Origin: Reticulitermes lucifugus
Taxonomy: Eukaryota; Arthropoda; Insecta; Blattodea; Rhinotermitidae
DNA length: 40,542 bases
Reading direction: 5' to 3'
NCBI GenBank assembly: GCA_026260175.1
Contig: JAKCWW010002074.1
Coordinates: 21,639-62,180 of the forward strand
Below the pieces are notes generated by a model. That model was not told the origin of the DNA. It searched no databases and worked only from the letters and a program-made list of their open reading frames with translations. Of the stretch, positions 1 through 10,700 are shown piece by piece (the stretch's first letter is position 1; the number at the start of each line of letters is the position of its first letter). The position numbers and the translations under genes were made by a program.

Positions 1-504
1 TGTGATCATGAAACCTCGAAATGAGGAGGCCTAGGCACACGAAAAGGGGCTGTTGAGCCATAGAAGAAAAAAACTAGAAATCTTGCTTTAATTAAGAACG
101 GGAGAATGCAGGATCCAAACAACATATCGTATGTCAGCCAACGACCTGAGTATTATGCACGACATCTCAGCGACTAGCAACTTCCACCTTCATAATTGCT
201 GGCTTGATTACCTTACATAAGAAAGTGTCTGCCCCTAAATGATGTATGTATAGCATTCCCATTTGCAAAGAGAAAAGTATAATGGTCTGGCGGTTCAGTA
301 TTTTGCGGATGTTCTGTAGCTGCAAGACGAGTGAGCAGCAGAAGGTAGGCTTACATTGTGAAGGGGGATGTTCATTTCAGTTCCTCCTCACCTCACAACC
401 TACATAGCACCTGACATCGTTCTTACTACTTTTTGTCGTTGCCATATTTATGCCCATTCCTAAGCCTGCTAAAATTATGTTTATCTTTTGCACACTTTTT
501 TTTT
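1..504. other. Unannotated intergenic DNA
   Basis: No coding signal, RNA gene or repeat structure was recognised here, apart from the T-run that forms the SINE target site at 491-504. Confidence 0.5.
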
Positions 505-795
505 GTGGGCCAGGATAGCGTAGTCGGTACAGCGACTCGCTACGAGCTGGACGGTCCGGGGATCGAATCCCGGTGGGGGCGAGATTTTCGGTACCCGTCC
601 AGACCGGCCCTGGGGTCTACCCAGCCTGCTATACAATGGGTACCGGGTCATTCCCAGGGGTAAAGCGGCCGGGGCGTGGCGTTGACCACCCATCCCCATC
701 TACTGCCGAGATTAAAGAAAGAGTAGAGCTATACCTCTACTCCCCCTCTGGGCCTTCATGGCCTGTTCTAGGGAGAACTTTACCTTTACCTTTTA
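505..795 (+). mobile_element. tRNA-derived SINE, family 1, near full length
   Basis: The 5' part is tRNA-like. The A box TAGCGTAGTCGG (516-527) fits TRGCNNAGYNGG, and the B box GGATCGAATCC (560-570) differs from GGTTCGANNCC at one base. A tRNA-unrelated body follows and ends in a TTTACC-repeat tail near 778-795. Flanking copies of CACAC plus a T-run (491-504 and 796-807) look like a target-site duplication. This is the best copy in the window and serves as reference for the copies at 4.2, 12.4, 13.0, 31.9, 33.7 and 34.0 kb. Confidence 0.85.
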
Positions 796-2129
796 CACAC
801 TTTTTTTGCGAGAGGATGAGAGGTGTGAAGATCTGAAATACAGTGTTCTGCCAAAGAGTTAGCGTAATATTGTTATGCGATTACGTAACAGATACAGTAT
901 CACCATGAAGAAAGCAGAGATGGGGCTACTGCAGCCACAACGTACGTATGCAATCGTTTGGAAGTAGAAAAACTGGCGCGCCGGCTTGGCTGTAAAAAAA
1001 ATTGACGCTTGAGTTCTAATTTTTCGCTTTTAAAGACATTGTAAAAGTCACTAAAGTGATGAACTGCCTAAGTCATTGTACTTCTACATAAGAAAGTCTT
1101 GAAAGCCGTGAGAGAAAATGGATAGCGCGAATATCAAATATTGGCTGACGCTGATTGGTTTAAACCTCACAGCCAACCGCCGTCTTATTTGGACCCATGT
1201 AGTTTTGTAGTATAACCTTTCCCAGTAATTTTCGTACGGGCAATAAATTGAACAGACGACGACTGTGCACTAGCAATGTCTGCAATATATAGTAGCTATA
1301 TTCCTGGAAGACGCATTATGAGACATTTTCTTTATCGTCCGGGGACAGTTTGTGTTAATAAATGGAACATATGACTGGACCCGCAATAAATCGGCTGTCA
1401 GTGTGCAGACAGCACGTTGATTTATCGCAGACTGGTGAAGCTGTGATTACCAGACCGAGGCGCCAATAATCTCTACGTGTTTAGGGTTGACCAGAAACTC
1501 CGACCGAAGTTTATTTCGGTTTTATCTGTAGGATTAATGTTAAAAAATCTGAAATTCTTGTAAGAAAGAAAGCTGACATTGTTTAGGAGACCTAGTTTAT
1601 GCTTTTAACGTGACACAGGAAATGTATCAACCGCTTTTAAATAACAGGTTGTGGGTTTCTGGACACGTTTAGCCAAATACTGTTATGTTACTACCTCCTT
1701 TAACTGAAAATTAGTTTTGTCCAAATTTTATAATAATAATAATAATAATAGGATGCTGTATTGTTTTAACACTAGAGTAAACCTTTAGGTTTCATAAAAT
1801 ATGAGGTATTGCTCAATAAGCCGAGAATCTACCAGCTTTCCAATTAAGAAACTGCTCGATAGAGCTAGTCATTAGTATTACATATCCATAATGTAGAAAT
1901 ATTTCAATGTTATTTTCTTCCTCCATTTTCGTTTTCATGGATTCGACATTCATAGCCACATCTTCCCGAATTGATGACGGCAAAATCAGAAAATAAGTCC
2001 TGTTAAAGCTACGCCTTGAACCATTTACGCTTTCTTAAAACCAATTACACTGTAAGTATGAAGTGTGTGTTTTTGATGATAATGTAATACTGAGATTGTG
2101 TAGCGTCGGTGATAAATGAGTAAATGAGT
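796..2129. other. Intergenic DNA with a (TAA)n microsatellite
   Basis: Only short chance reading frames are present. A (TAA)n run lies at about 1729-1750. The segment near 1140-1200 has a loose inverted repeat (TTGGCTG and CAGCCAA around 1141-1178). No gene was recognised. Confidence 0.5.
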
Positions 2130-2280
2130 GTGGAGCATTAGTGGAATGCTACTGGCGTTGGAATACCGAAGTACTCGGATAAACGCCTGTGCAAGTGCCT
2201 CTTTGTCCAACACAAATCCCACACAGACTGGCTTGGTTTTCAGCTCGGGCTTTAGTGGCGAGAGACTGTCGAATAACCAG
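2130..2280 (-). mobile_element. Decayed SINE, family 2 (minus strand)
   Basis: Read on the minus strand, this matches the family 2 SINE at 9938-10203. Shared segments include a GGATTTGTG block, a GGCAC block followed by a CAGG block, and a CATTCCAC-TGCTCCA block, in the same order and spacing. Divergence is high and no target-site duplication is visible. Confidence 0.6.
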
Positions 2281-2689
2281 TGGAACTAACGGCATGGCCC
2301 TCATTATACTGTACTTTCGATCAATGAGCCACATTTCAGTGTTGCGTATTATCACTTGATATCAGGCAAAGGTGCTACCTGATGCAGCTCTAGTCGTTTC
2401 GTCTCGGAATAGAAAAAGGTAATGTGAATTGCTCTCTTAGTCACTGCGTTCAGACGCACGCGGGGCTCCACCCGGTCTCCTTGATTACTGAAGGCTAATT
2501 AAAGGGTCAAAAATCCGCCGGAGCCTGGAGATGACCACTTACATCCATGTTATACCTAGGTCTAGAATTAATTACACTTAACCTCACACTTTGTATACCT
2601 ACACATCCACTGCCGTTTTAGTACTTTATCCAAAACTTCGGCATGTTGTGTATGTATTAATTCTTCTGTAATCTGTAATTTCTTAAATC
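2281..2689. other. Unannotated intergenic DNA
   Basis: No gene or repeat was recognised. A CpG-bearing stretch lies around 2450-2525. Confidence 0.4.
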
Positions 2690-2945
2690 ATGGTTAGGGC
2701 ATTTAGAAAGAAAGGCGGAACATCGGATAACTAAGAAAATTACGGAATGGAAACCCATAGCTTTCAGACCGAGAGTAAGACCCAAAGTGAGGTGGGAAGA
2801 TGATGTAAAGCATGAATTAAAAGTTATCAAAATCTGTCATTGCAAAAGCAAGCTAAAAGTAGGAATGAATGGAAACGGATCATTGAGCAAGCCAAAATTC
2901 ACAAAGAGTTGTAGCGCCGAAGAAGAAGGAGAGGAAGAAGAGGTA
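2690..2945 (+). mobile_element. LINE 3' end fragment with GAA-rich tail
   Basis: The + strand encodes, with breaks, a non-LTR retrotransposon C-terminus. RPRVRPKVRWEDDVKHELK (about 2769-2825) resembles the RPKxRWxDDV motif that closes many arthropod LINE ORF2 proteins. A frameshifted AWxxDRxxWRxI-like stretch and an EQAK-HKEL-like end follow. The fragment runs into a (GAA)n-like tail at about 2920-2945, so it is probably a 5'-truncated copy. Confidence 0.6.
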
Positions 2946-3867
2946 TCTGTAATTTCAACCTGATAAACTAAAACAGTGATTACCGCAACGTCTTCTGAGA
3001 ATAGACATCTGGGGGATTGACATGGAACGTGAAGATGAGATTTTATAGAATTTGAAGGTAATATTGGCATAATTTGAGTACATATTTCAAAAGGAAAGAC
3101 TCTTGGACCCTACATAAAGCTATTCCTCCTTACTCAATACTAATTTATACCTTGTGCAAATATGTTTGCATTTGACTGATGTTTATGCCTGTAAGACTAA
3201 AAAATTCCTGTGCCAAGCCCGGGGAGTTTCTCTGTTTGTTTAGTTTTTACTTCCTCCACTTAAGAGGCGAACCTTAACGAGACCATAATGGATATAATGG
3301 ATGTTGGAATGTTTATATTGGTGAGTTTATGTGAAGTTGCTTGGAGAAAGGGTTACGGGGAAGCCGCTGGCATATGATTATGTTGTCATGACTAATGATG
3401 AAAGAAGAAACGGATGAAAGAAATGGGCGTTATGATAGGACCGAAAGAGTCGTAAATGCATCCGGCTCTGTTTCGGAAGAAATCATTCGTCGAGTCCCGA
3501 AATGTGTTTTCCTGACGGAGAAATAGCAGTCCTTTCCTTAATCCTAACATCGTGGGTCAATGAAATAAAGGCTGAATAACGTTTTTGCCCGAATATAATG
3601 CGAACATTACCCCCCTTCCCCCCCCCCCGCCCCAGAGAAACTGAGTGTGCATTATGATTACGAACGTTCCAACTGGTAGGTGAAATTTCATTGCGATATT
3701 CGTATAAATATTAAACATATTGCTAGTTGTTTATTGTATTCAGAAAGTACTCAATGAAGTTGGACAACTGTGAAATAAACACCGAATTCCTGTAGTACTG
3801 ATCAAAGCAGGGGGTAGAACAGTACGTTCTGAAATCCATAAACCTATTAATTTCATTTGTAATAAAG
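2946..3867. other. Intergenic DNA with a C-rich low-complexity tract
   Basis: A C-rich tract lies at about 3610-3633. It is flanked by inverted ATAATGCGAAC-like and GCATTATGATTAC-like words, which hints at a decayed transposon end without proving one. No gene was recognised. Confidence 0.4.
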
Positions 3868-5215
3868 AATAAATGCCTCATAACTGGAAGGAGTCCGTTG
3901 GTGTACCTATTAATAAGAAGGATGATAAAACAGATTTTAGTAATTATCGAGGCGTATCACTGTATCAAGTACACATGAAATTTTATCAGCACTTTCGATG
4001 AAGGTTACCTATATATGCAGACGAAATTATTGGGCATCATTATTGTGGATTTTGACGTAAAAGATCAATTACAGATCATTCATTCCGCTGTTTCCAAATG
4101 CTTGTAAAAATGGGAATGCAATGTGGCATTACATCAGCTATTATAGACTTAAAGGAAGCCTGCAGTTCAGTTAGGAGGCAGGATTTGTATAATATTCTCT
4201 TTGAGTTTGGTATATTCATGCATCTAGTAAAAGGTAAAGTTCTCCCTAGAACAGGCCACGAAGGCCCAGAGGGGGAGTAGATGTATAGCTCTACTCTTTC
4301 TTTAACCTCGGCGCTAGATGAGGGTGGGTGGACAACTCCACGCCCCGGCCGCTTTACCCCCGGGAAAGAGACCCGGTACCCATCATGCATCTAGTTAGGT
4401 TAATTAAAATTATATGGTTTACTAAATTAAATTAATTTGTATTGTGTGTAAATTCTGATTATGGCTCTCTTTGGCCCAACCATGCAGCTTACTGTTAACA
4501 GGATATCGTTATACGATAAATATAGTGTTGCACGGTAGTTTTATCAATTAATCGTTTAAAAACACAACGGGAAGAACTCTGTTAGAATAGTTAGTTAAAC
4601 TTCTAGTGAAGTCCGGAGAGGGAAATGTTGGTTTAATACATTTCCTATTCTGATTTGTCTAAAACAAGGCGATGCTTTACCGCCATTACTTTTAAATTTG
4701 CTTTAAAATATTTCATTAGGCAAATCCAAGGAAAGTGGGGGGGGGGTTAGACTGAATGGGACATATCTGTTTCTGGTCTGTGCTGATGATGATGATTTAT
4801 TGGCCAAAACCTACGAACTATAAACACGGAAGCCTTATTACTCTCTAGCAAGGAAGTTTGTCTAGAAGTAAATACTGAGAAAAATAAGTATATGTTTATG
4901 TGTCCTGAACAGAATGCAGGACAAAATCATAGCATACATATAACACATAATTCTATCAAAATGTGACAAATTTCATATATTTGGGAATGACACTAACAGA
5001 TCAAAATTACGTGCGTGAAGAAGCGAAGAGCAGTTTAAACTCGGGGAATGCCTGCTACCATTCGGTCCAGAATCTTTTGTCTTCCCGTTTGTCATCTAAG
5101 AATATAAAGATTAAAATACAGATATATAAATTTGCCTGTGGATTTGTTCATTGTGAGGTACGAACTGAGTGTTTATATACTATATTGTAGGCCCTACATT
5201 CATTTATTAGTCAGA
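3868..5215 (+). pseudogene. Decayed LINE reverse transcriptase, split by a SINE
   Basis: The three + frames together give the order of a non-LTR reverse transcriptase of the RTE/CR1-like type common in insects. The pieces are WKESVGVPINKKDDKTDFSN followed by YRGVSL (about 3885-3960), ADEIIG (about 4018-4040), a DLKEACSSVRR-DLYNILFEFG stretch (about 4148-4212), CLKQGDALPPLL (about 4657-4695), the catalytic-box remnant CADDDDLLA (about 4780-4806; normally F/YADD), and SGNACYHSVQNLLSS (about 5041-5085). Stops and frameshifts break every frame, so it is dead. A SINE sits inside it at 4229-4382. The endonuclease domain and most of the C-terminus are absent. Confidence 0.8.
4229..4382 (-). mobile_element. 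5'-truncated SINE (family 1) inserted in a LINE
   Basis: On the minus strand this matches the tRNA-unrelated 3' half of the SINE at 505-795, including the CGGCCGGGGCGTGG block and the TTTACC tail. The tRNA head with its A and B boxes is missing. A perfect 13-bp target-site duplication, TCATGCATCTAGT, lies at 4216-4228 and 4383-4395, and the LINE reading continues on either side. Confidence 0.9.
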
Positions 5216-5576
5216 GGGTTAAATTATCTGGAGGTGAGTCACTGACCCTTTCATGTGGATAGATAATGCACCTCCATTGTAGAATACAAACACCATTCGT
5301 GTACGTGGATTTAGTGGAGACAGGGGGCACGTGGAAGGGTATCTTTATCTCTTGTTTGTATAAATCAGTACAATGTTGCCGCCGTCATTTCTTTGCTGTT
5401 TACACGTCGTTATCTGCTGTCACTTTGCTGATGTTTCTTCCGCGATGGGACGTGATAAAGAAACATCTGGCAGACCACAGGCTCACAACTGATAACAACA
5501 TGGAGACAGCAGTGTAAAGGAAGAGGCTTCTTACTTTCACGGACAGAGGAACTACCGAGACTGGAAAATGGCAATT
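5216..5576. other. Unannotated intergenic DNA
   Basis: Overlapping open frames exist on both strands but neither shows a recognisable domain. Nothing firm is seen. Confidence 0.35.
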
Positions 5577-5730
5577 CGTACAATGACGCTGTGTAATCCA
5601 TTTCCAACAATCATTAAATCATTTCATGTCCCACAATGACGCTTTATAATCCATATCGAAAAATCGGTAAATCACTTCGTGTCGTACAGTGATACAGTAT
5701 AATTCATGCCGGAGATTATTGTGTAATGAC
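5577..5730. repeat. Degenerate tandem repeat, about 52-54 bp, three copies
   Basis: Three units each begin with a variant of GTACAATGACGCTGTGTAAT and include ATCCAT plus an AAATCA-TTCRTGTC block. They start at about 5579, 5633 and 5685. The third is the most diverged. Confidence 0.6.
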
Positions 5731-5741
5731 GGTAATTACAT

Positions 5742-5742
<1 letters not shown>

Positions 5743-5774
<32 letters not shown>

Positions 5775-5775
5775 G
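5743..5775. repeat. (TAA)n microsatellite
   Basis: An uninterrupted run of about eleven TAA/AAT triplets. Confidence 0.9.
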
Positions 5776-7288
5776 TGAAACATAGAGCTTCATAGAGTAT
5801 CCATAGGGACAAAAGTTGCATATTATGAAAATATATGGGAAACAAAAGAATACTGGTTCGTATTCTGGTATTCTGCATACAGAACTAGTTCGGGATAGTG
5901 TCCAGTGGCCGTGTCTCCTGGTCGTGGTAATGAACCTTTGGTTTCCATTAAAGGCAGAGAAATTATTGACTAGGTGAGCAAGTCGTCTATCAACATCTCA
6001 TAGGATTGTCTTCCATGGAGTTAGTTTAAGGTAACAGAAAAAAGTGTGTTTTGCTGCACTGTCTATTATGCAAGAAGTGGAAAGAAGAGATGTGTCAGAC
6101 AACATATTCTATATGTTGTTTTTGCCAGTTCAGAATCCTGGAATGTCTGAACGGTTGTAACATTGACATGTTTAAAGAATACTGATGCACGATAATTTCA
6201 ATGACATTTACATATATATTTAGAGAATACGCGTATGGATTCACAGTAATTTCATTTATATTTATCAGTAAAACGTTTGTGGAAGTATGCAGTGATTCAG
6301 GCGATAGTAACACGTCACGCGCAATTTGAAGCTTAGTTTTCAAGCCTTTTATTCGTTTTTCATACTTATCGAAAACATTTCTTTTTGCGGAAACAAATAA
6401 ATATTTATGTGGAGTGTGCTGAACTTATTCATGACACAGGAGTGTTCTGCACGAACGGACTAAAGAGTCTGGAATAATTTTCTTCACAATATTGCGCAAT
6501 GAATGGTTTTCTGTATTCTTTTAATAGTCCACGTCTGTCAGCGACAGGCTACATCTCAGCAAATTGCTACATGCCTTTCTCATTCTGGTTTATTCCTCGT
6601 GATGAATCCAAAAAGCAGAGCATTCCGAGGATGAAAAGGAAATGGAAATAATGCACTTTTCGTCATTTATCATGACAGCAAAAACCGATAACGGGTGTAA
6701 TAAAAATTCCAGTAGATAGACAACCAAATATTTCTGTTGTCTTTTGCTCTACGACGGTAAACTTTTTCACTCCACATTGACTTTACAGTGCACCTTGATT
6801 AAATAACGATACCAATCATATTTACCAGTAGGGTGTTTCTTTACACTGCCGAGTCAGTACTGAGTCAGTTGTTTAAGTAAAATGAATAAGCGATGGAGAA
6901 AATGAGTAACAAGTTAGGAAATGTTTGCAGGCGCATCACTACTGGCGTGTTCGCTCTGTCACTGTCCCTAGATTTTAAATTCGTGAATAATTCCAAGGAA
7001 AACACTGAAAATGTGGACATGTTGAATGTGCCTTTACGTGTTTCACACAATTAACAATATAAAATTTCTCCGTACCTTAAAAGCAGATTCACAATAGATC
7101 ATAATCGATATCTACAATAACAAAGACCGAGATGTCGTAAAAGGGGAGTTTCCTAACCGATTATAATCGACGTCTAGGAAACGGCGATATTTTTGTCATT
7201 CTCGACTATTATGTATCGATTAACTGTTCCTGCGGGCTCAGCGCTTACTGCACAGAGCACACAGACACGATTATAAAGACCAGTCACG
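5776..7288. other. Unannotated intergenic DNA
   Basis: No gene was recognised. Two related words, GATCATAATCGATATC (about 7098) and GATTATAATCGACGTC (about 7159), lie about 60 bp apart and suggest a decayed repeat. Confidence 0.4.
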
Positions 7289-7761
7289 GTGAGGTACCAC
7301 AAACATGCATATATCTACGTGTTAAGTGTGTGTTTTTCCGATTTTTGTCCGATTTTCACTAAATCGGACTATCGACAAATTTTCATGAAAATTCTAAATA
7401 TGAAATATCTCGGAAATCCGTCAGGTGGTATTCGCGCTGTTGCATGCAGACGGGCGGACGGACAGTCGAACGGATGGACAGATGTGACAAGGCTAATAGT
7501 CGTTTTTCGCAAACACGACTTAAGAAACACGAAGAGTAAATTTCAATGTGATGCAGCCATCGATCTCAAATTGACTGTTTGCTACTCGAACCTGGATCGC
7601 TAAAACACATCTGCATAAACTTGATAGAAGTAAAATCACGTGATACGTCATGTATAATTTGTACTTCCCTTTAGTCTGTTTCTTGTATAATAGTTGCTAT
7701 ACTTACGGGATTATTCCGTTGTGTCCGTCCGTCTGTCACATTAATATCTTTTGATCATGGA
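7289..7761. repeat. Decayed dispersed repeat of insect type
   Basis: The stretch holds words often seen in insect dispersed repeats: a CGGAC(T)ATCGACAAATTTTCATG-like block near 7363 (TTTTCATGAAAATTCTAAAT at 7380) followed by GACGGGCGGACGGACAG (about 7449) and, further on, GTGTCCGTCCGTCTGTC (about 7720). An open frame across 7289-7603 has no recognised domain. Element class is unknown. Confidence 0.4.
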
Positions 7762-8041
7762 ATTAACGTCTGTGTGTCCAACCGTCTGTCGTACTTGTTA
7801 GGCACATCATTAACGTCTGTGTCCAACCGTCTGTCGTACTTGTTAGACACATCATTAACGTCTGTGTGTCCAACCGTCTGTCGTACTTGTTAGGCACATC
7901 ATTAACGTCTGTGTGTCCAACCGTCTGTCGTACTTGTTAGACACATCATTAACGTCTGTGTGTCCAACCGTCTGTCGTAATTGTTAGGCACATCATTAAC
8001 GTCTATGTGTCCAACCGTCTGTCGTACTTGTTAGGCACATC
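7762..8041. repeat. 47-bp tandem repeat, six copies
   Basis: Unit starts are 7762, 7809, 7854, 7901, 7948 and 7995. Five units are 47 bp. Unit 2 is 45 bp because it lacks one GT of a GTGTGT run. Each begins ATTAACGTCT and ends with a GGCACATC or GACACATC variant. Copies are about 96-100% identical. There are no unique spacers, so this is not a CRISPR array. Confidence 0.97.
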
Positions 8042-8620
8042 ATGCCACTAGAGATTACCTCCCTTCCGTACAAATTCATTTCTACTGCTAACACGGCAGA
8101 CGTGCAAACTTTTGACATCGGGGGCAACATTTGAACCAACACAGGCGTAGGATTCTGAAATGTTACGTAGTAGTGAAGGATATCCGAAAAATATGAAAGG
8201 TATTTTGAAGTCAGTTTTGTACAATGTTAAACAGCAACATGCTGGCAGCACGAAGTCTTTGTTTAGCTTTCAACTTAATGACCATATAAAACGTATGCCT
8301 TCGTATCGGACACATTGTACATGCGGTTGGAAATTGTGCTAGTGGAAATTAAGAATAGAAACTGATCACTAATTTGTATATGTAATTTACAGTTTTCAAA
8401 GGCTTCACCATATAAATTGAAGTATGTAAAGGAATGCTTAAGTCTTGAGTTCTCACCAGAACTTCTTATTGTAAATGCCATGAGAGTTCTAGCTTAACCA
8501 TATGTCTCTGTTTCTTATTGTCGAGCTCTCTCTACATCCTGTTTCTGTCCTCAAAACATAGCAATCACTCTCTCTCTCTCTCTCTCTGTGCACCCTTGAG
8601 TGCGGCACTGAATAAAGCAG
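8042..8620. other. Unannotated DNA with a (CT)n microsatellite
   Basis: A (CT)n run of about 20 bp lies at 8568-8587. Short overlapping frames at 8160-8480 show no domain. Nothing else was recognised. Confidence 0.45.
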
Positions 8621-8985
8621 ATGAATCTTATCTATTTACGGCCCGCTTTAATATTGTCTTCTCATCTACGCCTGTGTTTCCTTAATAGCCTCTGCCATTC
8701 ATATTTTTTAGTAAAAATTTGTAAGAAGTTTTCCTCCACTGAGTCCTGTATACACTGCCATCTCATTCTCGTTGATCTGATTATCCTAATACTATTTGGT
8801 AAACAGTGCAAATTATGAAGCTCTTCATTATAACTTTTCCCCATCAACATACGTCTTAATCTCCCTTGCTTCCAAATATTCTTCTCAACACTCTGTTCTC
8901 ACACACTCCGACCTATGTTTTTAACTTAAGACAAGAGACCACGTTTCACACTCGTGTAAATTGACCGACTAATCGACTAATAATA
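8621..8985 (-). mobile_element. LINE 3' end fragment (minus strand)
   Basis: Minus-strand translation gives EELHNLHCLPNSIRIIRST followed by RMRW. This matches the [22 protein letters not shown] stretch of the LINE ORF2 C-terminus seen intact at 17531-17953. An RRR-EDNIK-like remnant follows nearer 8630-8680. Stops and missing blocks mark it as decayed. Confidence 0.7.
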
Positions 8986-9001
8986 ATATTTAATTGAGAT
9001 G

Positions 9002-9195
9002 TCAGGCTTCCGCCGCGGTATAGATGAGATATTTGCTCTTCTGAGCTGTTACGCAGCGTATGTGGTAGCTGTCCATCGACACTTCGGGACAGCCTATCGG
9101 TCTCATCTTCAAGGGCCAAGATGGGACCGATAGGCTGTCCCGAAACGTCGGTAAACAGCTACCACATACGCTGCGTAACAGCCCAGAAGAGCGAA
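9002..9195. mobile_element. Foldback element 1
   Basis: Two 75-nt arms (9035-9109 and 9118-9192) are inverted copies with about seven mismatches, separated by an 8-nt spacer. The left side begins with AGGCTTCCGCCGCGGT, which also starts the foldback at 10972. Arms share AAGATGGGAC and TCCCGAAACG words with that element, so the two belong to one family. Possible weak target-site remnants around AATATT (about 8986 and 9202) are too diverged to be sure. Confidence 0.85.
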
Positions 9196-9925
9196 GACCT
9201 CAATATTCACTCGATTAAAATATGGAACATTCGAAAGTTTGAATTTTAAATATGCTTTGGTATGTCGTGTGTCAAATGCACTGTCATAGCTGAAGTGTAT
9301 AAATTCATTGTGCTACGAGTCACCTCATCTATCCTGCTTCTGCCTCAAGTCGGTCTGTTGAAAGTAAGGAAGGCAAACAGGTAGTGGGTACGTTAATCGC
9401 AACAGTTCAAGGACACGTAGCAGGCCACCCCACCACGTGTGCACATCCATGGACCAATGGACGGACATTCAAGCAAGAAACCAGACTGTCAGTAAGGGAA
9501 TCCGCGTAAACAGTCGTGCATTTCTTTGTGACAGGGGTTGGCAACAATATCCGAGCAGCGGAAATAATTAACATATTTGAAATTCTATTGCTCCCTCCCA
9601 ACCAGATGCTTCAGGATGTTTTCATATGCGGCCTTCTCTTCATTTCTTCGTCAATGTCGAGAAAGGGGGGAAGAATAATAATAAATGTCAGCACAACACT
9701 CATCGCAGTTTCCAATTACAAACTGTAAAACATATTTTCATGGAGAGGGTTTCTTTAAATTAACTTAGAAGAAATGCTCACACAACACGTCTCAGTGATT
9801 CCGCAGTATGGCGTCAGTAAAGATATACAGTTTTCTTCAATAGGACCCAGGTTCAATGCTTTGTTAATTTATAGGGATGTTGTTAAATTTTGAGGCAGAT
9901 CTTCCAAAATCACTGACACTATATT
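9196..9925. other. Unannotated intergenic DNA
   Basis: No gene or repeat was recognised. Open frames around 9407-9728 overlap on both strands without a known motif. Confidence 0.4.
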
Positions 9926-9937
9926 AACTGTCGATAA

Positions 9938-10203
9938 GGCCGTGCCATGGCTCAGGTGGTTAGTCGCCGGCCTCCCATCGCGGAGGCCCTGGTTCCATGT
10001 AGGATTTGTGGTGGATGGAATGGCACTGGGACAGGTTTTTCCCCGAGTTCTTGGGTTTTCCCCTGTCAGTTTCATTCCACCGGTGCTCCATTACAAGGAA
10101 AAACGAAAAAAACTAACCATCTTCATCACAAGGGTTGCACAATAAGTCTTAAGGCTGCGGTGCGTCCGTAGCTTCTGCTGCGGGGCCCTTCTCCATTAAA
10201 AGA
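9938..10203 (+). mobile_element. tRNA-derived SINE, family 2, full length
   Basis: A-box-like TGGCTCAGGTGG lies at 9948-9959 and B-box-like GGTTCCATGTA at 9991-10001. The body contains the TTTTTCCCCGAGTTC and CATTCCACCGGTGCTCCATT blocks. A perfect 12-bp target-site duplication, AACTGTCGATAA, flanks it at 9926-9937 and 10204-10215. This defines the element ends exactly. Confidence 0.9.
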
Positions 10204-10288
10204 AACTGTCGATAAACCCGAAACAATGTGGGATGTGTAGTTGTGATATAAGCAGTTCCTTGAAGCAGTGTCGTCCTTGACAGCAGTC

Positions 10289-10329
<41 letters not shown>

Positions 10330-10330
10330 T
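10289..10330. repeat. (TAA)n array, probably a LINE tail
   Basis: About fourteen TAA/AAT triplets directly abut the 3' end of a minus-strand LINE fragment. The same arrangement is seen at 17447-17466. Confidence 0.85.
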
Positions 10331-10700
10331 CAGCTGGTCTAGATGCCGTCATTGGACCCAGTGGCGTAGCTAGGCTCTGTGATGGGGCGAATAATCACAA
10401 TAGCTGTCCCTAACAGAAATATGAACTTTAAAAAATCACAATTATTTACTGAATTTCCTTGTATTTGACTATATAATTTTAAAATGGCTGAGCGCATAAC
10501 ATCAGTGTTTAAACTTAAAGTGTATATTGTGCCGCGCCTTGCGCCACCCCTTGGGATCTGATGTCCGCTCAGGCCTCACCAATTCCCCACCTTCCCCCCC
10601 CCCTACAGCTATGCTTCTGATTGGACCTTATCCTGAGCCAGATGAATCCAGCCTATATTGTCACACCCTGTAAGATCCCTATTAATATCAGCCACGCATC
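10331..10700 (-). mobile_element. LINE 3' end fragment interrupted by a hAT element
   Basis: Minus-strand translation from about 10700 to 10628 includes WRRCVADINRDLTGCDNIGW followed by IHLAQDK. This matches the [20 protein letters not shown] end of the LINE at 17.5 kb. The reading is cut by the hAT-like element at 10359-10619 and then continues to the TAA tail at 10289. Confidence 0.75.
10359..10619. mobile_element. hAT-like non-autonomous element, 261 bp
   Basis: The left end CAGTGGCGTAGCTAGG and the inverted right end CAGAAGCATAGCTGTAGG form imperfect terminal inverted repeats. A perfect 8-bp duplication, ATTGGACC, flanks it at 10351-10358 and 10620-10627. An 8-bp duplication with CAG ends is the hAT pattern. 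There is no transposase. Confidence 0.88.

Noticed and set aside
516-580. tRNA gene (A and B boxes)
   Set aside because: The boxes belong to a SINE with a body, tail and flanking duplication; the region cannot be folded into a plausible full tRNA with acceptor stem.
3610-3633. C-rich tract as i-motif or quadruplex
   Set aside because: It is a simple homopolymer-like run beside repeat remnants, with no ordered tract spacing to support a structure claim.
7289-7603. 104-codon + strand ORF as a gene
   Set aside because: Words within it (GGACGGACAG, TTTTCATGAAAATT) are typical of dispersed repeats, and no domain is seen.
7762-8041. CRISPR array
   Set aside because: The repeats are directly adjacent without unique spacers, and this is an insect nuclear sequence.
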